Source of the DNA: Desmodesmus armatus
Lineage: Eukaryota; Chlorophyta; Chlorophyceae; Sphaeropleales; Scenedesmaceae
DNA length: 64,000 nucleotides
Direction: 5' to 3'
Assembly: GCA_007449985.2 (NCBI GenBank)
Contig: VIIQ02000026.1
Span: 62,001-126,000, forward strand
Shown here: positions 56,101-64,000 of the stretch, piece after piece
How the letters are laid out: each line of letters begins with the position of its first letter
How positions within the stretch are numbered: the stretch's first letter is position 1
The notes under the pieces: generated by a model
Database searches by the model: none
The model's input: the letters and a program-made list of their open reading frames with translations, nothing else
Told to the model about the DNA's origin: nothing
Position numbers and translations under genes: made by a program

Positions 56101-56809
56101 GCGCTTTGGTTTCGGCTTTGCTGCTGCTTTGGTGCCTGCACCAGCTTCTGCTGCTGCTGCTGCCGCTGCTGGAGGTGCATCTGCACCGTTTGCATCTGCT
56201 GTAGCTGCTGCCGCCGCTGCTGCTGGCTTCTTGGGGCTCTTGCCTTCACTGCACAAAGGCAGCAGTAACAAACTCAGCAAGGCCCAGCAGACTCTGAGTG
56301 ACTCACCAGAACATGCAAGGGGTGGATTGATGGAATGTTGCCGACATCAACACATGCATATATGATGCCCTCACGGTGGACACGAGAAAGGAGAGCAGCA
56401 GTAGTCACTGGCTGGAAGCAGCTGCAAGCAGATCGCAAACACCACACCTGCTGGTCTTCGCGCGCTTGCGAGGGGTGGGTTTGTCAGGTGCCCCATCAGC
56501 TGCTGCAGCGTCCCCTGTGCTGGCTGTGAGCGGCCGCCTCCTCCTGCAGGATTAGTGCGGCACTGGGGGTGAGCCGCAGGCCCCTGGGTGCTGCAACCTG
56601 CTGTGATTGATCCACTTGAAACACAAACCACAGCAGCCATCCTCTGTTCCTGCTGGTGATTGTCCTGTGATACCATTGCAAACCATGCTGCTGCACGGTT
56701 CTTAACAGCAGTACATCATATGGGTAAGGAGGAAGGTGGGGTACTACCTGCTGGGGGTGACCTTGGCCTCTCCCTCCTGGTCTGTGCCTGCTGCTGTCTT
56801 TTTCCCCAT
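52082..56809 (-). CDS. APEX1: AP endonuclease, exonuclease III/APE1 family
   Basis: The enzyme cuts DNA 5' to abasic sites in base-excision repair. Ten exons join in phase: 56748-56809, 56448-56543, 56076-56248, 55675-55835, 55250-55374, 54850-54922, 54568-54681, 53803-53919, 53193-53357 and 52082-52189, giving 397 residues. Residues 1-110 are a basic, Ala-rich extension with nuclear-type signals ([15 protein letters not shown]). The catalytic domain has every key residue: Asn134 ([10 protein letters not shown]), Glu165 (CLQETKL), Tyr241 (NVYTPNSG), Asp283 and Asn285 ([13 protein letters not shown]), and Asp384-His385 (GSDHVPLG). Introns after exons 7, 8 and 9 contain copies of neighbouring exon edges, described separately; the model uses only the copies that keep the reading frame and the full family sequence. 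It lies 525 bases downstream of CENP-C on the same strand. Confidence 0.95.
52290..52480 (-). repeat. duplicated 5' edge of AP endonuclease exon 10
   Basis: The acceptor and first codons of the last exon are copied about 160 bases upstream in gene sense. Both have CACCTGACCTGACAGCCCC and CATCCACCTGCAGCACA on the plus strand, followed by a shared AACATG-GCCATGT phrase. The copy retains the CTGCAG acceptor. Confidence 0.85.
52592..53085 (-). repeat. three copies of the 3' edge of AP endonuclease exon 9
   Basis: The true exon end at 53193-53245 contains plus-strand CCAGTGTATAGTCCAGCCTC and the codons for [10 protein letters not shown]. The same stretch recurs at about 52592-52635, 52725-52775 and 53042-53080. 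Each copy keeps a GT donor position and is set off by C-rich runs. Confidence 0.9.
53445..53665 (-). repeat. pseudo-exon copy of AP endonuclease exon 9
   Basis: The stretch at 53485-53567 reads [20 protein letters not shown], one residue different from the true exon (Ala for Thr), and has the same CTTTGCAG acceptor. It then runs into intron sequence instead of GYTYYSF. A partial further unit starts near 53630 (GTAGTGTACA, GGATCGCATTCA). Including it would duplicate part of the catalytic domain. Confidence 0.85.
54095..54450 (-). repeat. three copies of the 3' edge of AP endonuclease exon 7
   Basis: Plus-strand CCTTGACGTATGCTGCCAGT, the complement of the codons for LAAYVK plus donor, occurs near 54099, 54227 (with changes) and 54411. 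The true exon end is at 54564-54604. The copies retain CAAG before GT, so four possible donors lie in a row, spaced about 125-190 bases. Confidence 0.9.
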
Positions 56810-57334
56810 GCTGGCCACGACCCTGTACGTGCCGGTGCACAAATCGGTGACAATACGTTGTTGAAAGAAGCAATGAAGTAGTCAGCACACTCTTCTCACC
56901 ACCGTGTGTGACTCCGAAGTGGCGATCTGGTGATCAAATTCAAGTTCCTCCCAACACTCTTCGCCAGCGATTTCAGCATGTTACAATGTTGAGGCCCACA
57001 TGTATACTACAGCTGCGTACAAACCCGCCGTATAGTGTCTGTCTGTGGACCACCCAGTCAAACTCGCCTGTCAAAAGTCCAACAAAAGTGTCAGCTCACA
57101 CTACAGCTACAGTCTTCAGGGGGGCAGGGTCCCGCATCAACCCTACTGCCTCTGCAGTTCTCTACCACCAGGCACAAACCCACACCCTGTGTTTCCAGCA
57201 GAGCATCAAAATCAACCACACCCACCAACTGCGTCAACAACTTTGAGGTACTGTACCCACACAGACTTGCAAGCAAGACTGAGCCACCGAATGGCCGCAA
57301 CACCACTGACAGGCAGCTTGTGCCAGCTGCCCGC
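56810..57334. other. intergenic region between AP endonuclease and CENP-C
   Basis: No coding exon is seen. TTACA at 56981-56985 (TGTAA on the minus strand) is a candidate poly(A) signal about 350 bases after the CENP-C stop. The promoter of the AP endonuclease should lie in the left part. Confidence 0.45.
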
Positions 57335-60300
57335 TCAGCGCTTGGCCTTCTTACCACCCTTGCTGCTGCCAGCGCCCTTGCCCTTGCCTCCCTTGACACC
57401 CTGCCCTTCAGCCTGCTCCTGCTCCTGCTGCTGTGCAGGCTGCTGCTGCTGCTGGGGCTTGGCCTTTGTGCGTGCTTTCTTAGCCTCTGGTGCATCAGGG
57501 GCAGGCCAGATGGGGTCAGGGGTGCGGTTCACCACCTTGGACACCGTGGGCAGACCTGCAGGGCAGTGACAAGGAGAGCTTCAGCCGATACCTTTATTGT
57601 CCCGGAAAGTATCAAGGGGCAAGGGGGGCGCCTCATCACTGCAGGACGTCTGCTGTGCACGGCCACGAGGCTTGCATCGCTGCCTCCTGCAGCTGCAGCC
57701 GCTGGGAGGCCCCTGCCAGCCTCCTTTGGGCTGCACGCGTCTGTTGTTTCGTGCCAGCCCAGTGCGCACTGCTTCCAAGAGAACACAACATGCGTTATGT
57801 TCTCTTGGAGGCAGTGTTGCAGTCGCTGCCTGCCAAAGGAGCCATTTCATGCAGTGTCACTCACTCTTGTGCTGGCGGTTGTACTGAACGTGTTCGTTGC
57901 GGTACCACTCCAGGGGCTTGCGGTGGACGCGGGAGGACACGCGCCTGCCGTCCGATGCCACTGTCAGGCCATCACCTGTGCGCAGTGGCAGTGCGACAAC
58001 ACACAAAACCAAGACAATGTGTGGGAAGACAGGGTGGGGGGGGGCGTTACCAGGTGAGCAGTGCCCAAGTACATCAGCAGGGTGGAAGCCTTTTTCATAG
58101 GACTGCCAGGCTACATCATGGTGGAAATGGCTGATGTCACGACGTGGCGAGGAGACGACTAGTGCCAGGCAAGGACCCTTGCACAGGCCTGAGACCCTTG
58201 CCACAGATAAAACAGGAGTCTGCTCGCTTCTTCTCTTACCAATGCCCAATGATCGAATGGCTTCAACAAATAGTTTGCAGCCCGCCCACCCAGCCACTCA
58301 CACTGTGAACCACCCACCCACCTGCCAGGCTCTTCCTCTGCTTGGCGCGCCGCCCCTCATATGGCGTCCCTGCCCTGCGCCTCTTGGCAGCAGGCCTGCT
58401 GGCCCCCCCTGCTGCTGCTGCAGCTGGGTCACCCTCCTCGCCATCCTCCTCGTCACCTGCGTGTCATTGACCGGAACAACCTCAAGAAACAGGCTGAGAT
58501 GAGACGACATGCTGGCAGCCTGATGCTAGCTACTAGCTGAGCAGATTGACATATCACTGACTGTGCGTTGCAGTTGACTGATCTGTTCACAACCTAAAAA
58601 TGGCATTGAGTGCCCAGCAGCTACTCAGTCATTCCAAGTACAATGCACACCCTGCTGGCAAACAGCAAGCATTCTGGCAGCTTGATCCCAGGGAGGCTTC
58701 CTGCTGCACCCCGTCCTCACCATGCTCAGCTCCCTCCTGGTCACCATCATCACCAGAAGCATCACCGCCGTCCTGCTCCTCCTGCCCCCCAGCAGGTGAC
58801 GACTGCTGCAAGCGTGCAGCTGGCGATGCCCCTGCAGCAGCTGCTGCTGCTGCATGGACTTGCCCCTCCTGCTGCTCCTGCTGACTGCCGTCCTGTGCTG
58901 CCTCCATGTCATAGTCACCCCCAGCACCGGCATAGTCATCACCCCCGTCATCATCATAGTCATAGGCCCCCTCAATGCCACCCCCTGCAGCTGCATCCAC
59001 CACTCCCTGGCTCTGCTCACCGCCCTCCGCTGCAGCAGGGCCACTGCCAGCAGCAGCAGCAGCAGCTGGTGCAGCTGCTGCATCCGTCGCCTCGTCTGAC
59101 AGCTGCTGCTGCTCCTCCTGCCACCTGGCAGCAGCCGCCAACCTGCTAGTGCTGTACTGGCAGGCAGCATCCACAAAGCCGGGCTTGTGGGACACGACCT
59201 TGCTGACGCTGGGCACTGCAGCTGCTGCTGTGCCAGCATCTGCTGCAGCAGCAGGTGCCAGCCCCACCCTGTCAGTTGCGGCAGCCTGGCGGACACGTGC
59301 CAAACCTGACCGGGCACCGCTGCCAAGTCCCACTGGTATCTGGTTGGAGGCTGGGGTGTTAGGGCTGCCACCAACAGACCCTGCGCAACACAGCATCGGG
59401 TGACAGCAGCAGGTCGTGTGGGCAGAGCATCGGCCGCCACAAACAGAGGTGCAGGGCACAGGAGGTTATCTTGAAAGTCGTTCTACAGCAGAGGGGTGTG
59501 CAATGCCGGAGGCAGCCCGCAGCATGCAGGACGTGCAGCTCATGAGTACACCACACCCAATGTCATGCAATGTGCCGTCAACTGCATAGGGCGCTGGTCA
59601 ATCACACAGTGTAGTGAACTTTCTACATGACGTAATCTGCACGATGTCACAGGCATCATGTGCAAAGCTGTGTGGCCCATGTTGCTGGTAAGGTTTGCGC
59701 TGCAGAGCCACCCGCACTGTACCTGTGACTGCACTAGCCTGCTCACCTTGCTGTGCATTGCGTGCTGTTTGAGCGCCTGTGGAGAGCTCAGATGCTTCAG
59801 CACCAGCTGCCCTGTCAGCACCGCCACTTCCTGCTGCTGCCTCCAGCAGCTGGTGGCCAACCTGCATGCAGGCAAATCCAGCACACATGGAAAGGTGATG
59901 CAGGGGAAGGAGGGCGGTGTCATGAGAGGAACGCAGATGCCACAAAAGGACAGGCAGTATTGAAAAGCACAATTTGGGCGCCAATACGGCATACAATGTC
60001 CCGTCATAGCTACAACAACAGCACCCTTCTGCCGCCAGAATATCACAGCTGCCATGCATCATGCTGCAGAAACCGCCAACCCACCAGCGCATCGATGCAA
60101 AGGCCACTGAAGCGCAGCGGACAGGAGCAGAGCCTGCACTCACCTGGTTTGCTGCCCACAGCAGCTGCCTGTCAAAGGGCGTCTTCTGGAAGGAGAACTC
60201 CTTCTCAGGCACACCCTCCACAGGAGTGAAAACCACCCGCGCAAGCAGGCCCGGCCTGCTGCTGGTCTGAGGCCTCATGAAGCCCCGCGCTGTCTCAGGC

Positions 60301-61599
60301 ACACCCTCCATAGGGGTGAACAGGGAGGACAGCGGGGCAGCAGGAGTAGCAGCAGCAGGGCGCCGCATGGGCCTAGGGCGCGTGTGCATCTCAGGGACGC
60401 CCTCGATGGGGGACCACTGCTCAACAGACAAGCGGCTGCTGCTGGGCTTGGGTGCAGGGGTCTTCGTCACAGACTCTACTGCAGCTGCTGCTGCAGCCGC
60501 CTCTGCTGCTGCTGCCTCTGCTGCGGCAGCCGCCTCTGCTGCCGCAGCCTCCGCCTCTGCCTGCCGCAGTGCTTCAGCCGCTGCGAGCGCAGCAGCTTCT
60601 GCAGCAGCCCTCTCTGCTGCAGCGCGCTCCGCTGCTGCTGCTTTGGCTGCTGCCCTGGCTGCCGCTTCTGCTTCAGCTTGCGCGCGAGCTGCTGCCTCGG
60701 CAGCCTCTGCTGCTAGCCTCAGAGCATTGGCCTCCTCTGCTGCTTTGGCAGCTGCCTCTGCAGCTGTACGCTCCTCTGCAGCCCTGGCACGTGCGTATGC
60801 TGCTTCAGCTGCTGCAGCCAGCTTTGCACGCCATTGCAGCTCTGCACGCTCAAATGCAGTGATGTCTATGACGAAGCTGCGCTTGCTGGGCATGCGGCCT
60901 GTGCCTGCCTTGTGCGGCACTCTGACAGGCTCTGGGGTGGGCAGCTTCTGAGCGCTGAGGTGGGGGCTGTCAGCTGCACACTGCTGGTCAGACAAGCCTG
61001 CAGCTGCATCTGCTGCTGCATCGTCAGGCACAGCTGGTGCTGGCATGCCGGGTGTTGCTGCTGCAGCTTTGGCAAGCACAAGTTCAGCAGCTGAAGCTGG
61101 TGTGGTGCGTGCAGCTGTGAGGGGTGTTGTCCCTGCACGTGCAGGAGTAGCTGTCAGCCCAGCACCTGCAACAGAGCACAGCACACAACCCCTGGTGCAT
61201 GCACGGACCTGCTCCCCGCAGCGCGTTGACACTACCAGCATCAGAAAACACCGCACACAAGGTGTCAAGCTAGCAAACTGCAGCTGAACAGCCCCCCGAC
61301 CTGCTTACCAGGTGTAGGGGCGCAGTTTTCTTTTGCACCCTCAGCTGCAGGAGGAGGAGGGGTCTTGTTGCCCGCATCCTTGGTCACACATGGAGCTTCG
61401 GGCTCACCACTGCAACGAGAGCAATTGATTTCTCAGCATCCTGATACCATGCACCATCACATCAGGTTGCTTCTAACAGGTATGCAGGGTCCGCCCAGCA
61501 CACCTACCTGGCCGATACTGCAAATGTCCTCTGTGTTGGTTGCCTCCCTGTGCCCTGCCTGCCTGGCACCAGCGCATCACGTGTGCTTGCTGTCAACAT
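57335..61599 (-). CDS. CENPC: centromere protein C (CENP-C)
   Basis: CENP-C binds centromeric nucleosomes and recruits the kinetochore. Eight exons join in phase: 61508-61599, 61309-61409, 60144-61165, 59747-59861, 58721-59380, 58322-58456, 57865-57975 and 57335-57555, giving 818 residues. Near the C-terminus RKSLAGDGLTVASDGRR is followed by SSRVHRKPLEWYRNEHVQY (about 718-740), the CENP-C motif, with the Arg pair, KPLEWYR and flanking SLAG as in land plants. As in plants, no cupin dimerisation domain follows; the tail is Lys/Gln-rich. Residues about 167-293 form an extreme Ala/Glu/Arg helix. Three boxes W/F-S/T-P-I/M/V-EGVPE follow at 315-323, 347-355 and 377-385. Residues about 500-660 are Ala-rich and acidic, then comes a basic segment (AAKRRRAGTPYEGRRAKQRK). 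The start is inferred from the first ATG in phase. Confidence 0.88.
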
Positions 61600-62139
61600 G
61601 TATAGGTTGATGTCGCAGATTTTAAAGTGCGCGGCTCAAATGCACGGTTGTTGGTCATACAGCCCAGCTGTTGTCGTTCTGCTGTTGCTGCTGTCTGCTG
61701 ATGCTGCTGGTATCAGCAGCAGATGCAGCCATCAGTAAGGTAACATAACGTGTGTGTATGTTCAGTTGGAGTGAATTTGTGCGTTGCTGATGAGGAAGAA
61801 GTGGCTTGTGCGTTGGACGTTGTTGCTGTTGTGGCAAACGCACGACAGGACTCCTGCAAACACCTGAATGTGATCAAGCTTCATCCGAAGCACTTGCGAT
61901 GGCCCTGTAGGGCGAACTGTTGGCTTCGCACTTTTCAAACCACACATGTGTGATTTCACAACTGAAACATGGGGGCAGTTTCTTTCTGCCTTCAGGACTA
62001 TTTTCCACCTTGATGTTGTTTCCTTACTCACGTAGCTCAAGTGCTGGTGTTGTCTGCCACCCTGGCCAACCCCCTACCCCCCTCACCTGTCGCACCTGAG
62101 TAGTGTGTGCAACACCCTTCCATCCAGCTGTCTGACACA
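61600..62139. promoter_or_regulatory. divergent intergenic region
   Basis: CENP-C (minus) and the RsmE-like gene (plus) start 540 bases apart, so both promoters should lie here. No TATA box or strong repeat is evident. Confidence 0.4.
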
Positions 62140-64000
62140 ATGAGAGGCCTACAGCTGAGCCGCACGTGTATAAGAAGCAGAACGTTACGACGTGAAGCCA
62201 CACTATGGCATGTCTGGGGTTCACAGCAGAGGTGCTGCCAGGCAGCGGCGACGCCAGCACACCAAGCAGCACAGCAGGCAGCACCTGCTGCAGGCAGCAT
62301 AACCAACAAGCAGTACCCCAGGTTTTATGCACCACAGTTACCAACGTCTGCTGGCGTGTCAATTGAGCTGGACCCAGAGGAGGCAAAGCATGCTGTCCGT
62401 GTGCTGCGGCTGCAAACAGGTGAGTCAGCAGGCTCCCTGCTGTTTCATCCTGTCAGCACAGCGGCTTAAGAAAGCTACACACCACACCAGCAGCAGCGCC
62501 AAACACAACTTGCTCTAACATGCGCTGGTTTGCAGTGGGCAGATCTAGACTGCCAGGTCATGGCCAACCTGCATGAGACAGCGCCCCCTTTCGGGGGGGG
62601 GGGGGGTGAAGCAACACCCTCGACTTCTGTCCATTGTTGTGTTGAAGCACATCAAAGCCACACTTGCCAGCTTCAACCGGATTGCTGATGATGGTGTTGT
62701 CACGCTGTCCTTGTTTTGTCCAGGTGATTTAGTGGAGCTGTGTGATGGGCGTGGTGGCCTGGTGCAGTGTGAACTGGCAGCAGCAAGCAAGTCATCAGCA
62801 ATGGTGCGCAGGACGCCTGCAGATCGGCTGCACTGGGCGCAGCACCATATGCAGCATGCAACATGGCGCACGAGCTCGCTCATGTCCAATGCACAGGCAG
62901 CGCACATACTAATATGCGACCCACAGCAAGGCTTGCAGTGGCCAAAGGTTGAGGTTTGGCCGGCAGCCCCTGCACCGCATGGAATGGTACAAGCTCAGCG
63001 TCACGCGCCGCCTGCTTCCACGCTTGCGCAGCTTCCGCATTGCTTGTACCCTACAGCCCGCTGCCATGGTCTAACTCGCGCAACATGACGCTGCGCGTTT
63101 TGTCCGCCTGCCTCGCAGTTGGTTGCAACGGCTGAGCCCCAGCATCAGCCCTGGCAGGGCCCCCAGTGGGTGGTGGCAGCAGCCTGCCTCACCCTCAAGG
63201 GGGGCCGCACAGACTGGCTGGTGGAGAAGGCCACAGAGCTGGGGGCACATGCCCTGCTGCCACTCATCACAGCACGCTCACAGGTAATGCTGCGACGGCG
63301 AGGGCAGCTTTGCCTATGGCAGAAATGGTCTTGCACCCAAGTGTTGGCCTTATCATATCCCCAGCGCTTTCTTTGTGCAATAATATTTGTGTGCTACCGC
63401 GCTGCTTCACAGACCGGCACCAACAGAGACAAGTTCAAGGCTCTGGCTCAGAAGGCAGGACAGAAGAAGCGCAAAGCAGCAGGAGAAGCACCCAGCAGCA
63501 GCAGTATGGCGTGGGGCCAAGATGACAGCAGCAGTCACAGCAGCAGCAGTGATGCATCTAGGTTGGAGAGGTTGGCTGTGGCAGCAACAAAGCAGAGTCT
63601 GCGGGTTCATGGGCTGCAGGTGCAGCCTGCTGTGAGCCTGGAGCAGTTGCTGCCTCAGCTGCAGGCAGCACCTGTGGCATTGGTGGCCATGTGGGGTGCA
63701 CCTCCTGTGCTGCAGGTGCTGCAGCAGCAGTGGCAGCTTGCACAGCAGGAAGTGCAGCATCATCATCATCAGCAGCAGCAGCAGCATGGTGGGCTTGAAA
63801 GCACACCTCAGGAGAGACCACACCCATGGTGAGGGGGTTGCATCTGCGGTGCATCCACGACCTCGTCAATGCCAAGGAGTCAGTTCCGTCCTTTTTGTGC
63901 TTTGTTGGATGCAAGCTGTTGTCAGTGTGCTGGCTGTGGGTTTGGACACAACAATTGCTCAGGCGTGGTGTTGAAAACATACCGGTTGCAGACAGCAGCA
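62140..64000 (+). CDS. rsmE: RsmE-family 16S rRNA (uracil-N3) methyltransferase, 3' end beyond the window
   Basis: Bacterial RsmE methylates N3 of U1498 of 16S rRNA; an algal copy with a presequence should act on plastid or mitochondrial rRNA. Exons: 62140-62419, 62724-62803, 63119-63283 and 63413-63828, in phase, giving about 313 residues so far. Residues 1-55 are Arg/Gln/Ala-rich without acidic runs, as in an organelle presequence. Then come RFYAPQL, HAVRVLRLQTGD, the N-terminal PUA-like domain signature, and KGGRTDWLVEKATELGAHALLPL, the start of the SPOUT domain, followed by an ATKQSLR region. An insertion of about 35 residues, rich in Ser and His (SSSHSSSSDAS), interrupts the catalytic domain before it. 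The GPEGG-type SAM-binding segment is not reached. The last exon seen ends in a His/Gln-rich loop; the next acceptor was not identified. Confidence 0.88.

Noticed and set aside
58050..58150. Additional CENP-C exon reading HFHHDVAWQSYEKGFH on the minus strand
   Set aside because: No good acceptor is present, and leaving it out joins RKSLAG to DGLTVASDGRR exactly as in plant CENP-C.
59598..61268. Single minus-strand open frame of 556 residues as one exon
   Set aside because: Only 60144-61165 and 59747-59861 are CENP-C exons; the stretch between and after is intron that happens to be open.

Overview
This is nuclear DNA of a eukaryotic green alga. Every recognisable gene is split by many short GT-AG introns, with acceptors that usually end in CTGCAG. 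Coding exons are rich in Ala and Gln, CAG/GCT runs are everywhere, and TGTAA (the usual poly(A) signal of green algae) lies downstream of several stops. The gene set (plastid-type starch dikinase, plant-like CENP-C, RsmE-type methyltransferase with a presequence) fits a core chlorophyte, probably volvocine or sphaeroplealean. The species cannot be named from sequence alone. Exon models were built by eye from splice sites and reading phase, and five close to exact codon sums or consistent phases.

Layout. 1-4300: no recognised gene, several short repeats. 4310-17229 (+): alpha-glucan water dikinase (GWD), about 31 exons, first exon unresolved. 17230-18920: convergent 3' region. 18921-21479 (-): microsomal prostaglandin E synthase 2-like protein, 7 exons, complete. 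22181-43566 (+): three tandem copies of one unrecognised gene, each with five exons of the same phases, encoding a Q/A-rich, apparently nuclear protein with SUMO-attachment and SUMO-interaction motifs. Each copy has single-base frame breaks. The second copy carries about 4.2 kb of extra DNA in intron 3, with a minus-strand gene candidate inside it. 45792-51785 (-): enolase, 14 exons, complete. 52082-56809 (-): AP endonuclease of the exonuclease III family, 10 exons, complete. 57335-61599 (-): CENP-C, 8 exons, complete. 62140 to the window end (+): RsmE-family rRNA methyltransferase, 3' end missing.

The genes do not form a pathway. Starch phosphorylation, glycolysis, base-excision repair, kinetochore assembly and rRNA modification sit side by side, as is normal for a nuclear chromosome. 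The two features most worth attention are the triplicated SUMO-motif gene family, and a recurring structural habit: in enolase, AP endonuclease and the nested gene, exon edges with their splice sites are copied one or more times into the adjoining intron, mostly at offsets of about 135-210 bases. This creates decoy donors and acceptors and pseudo-exons.
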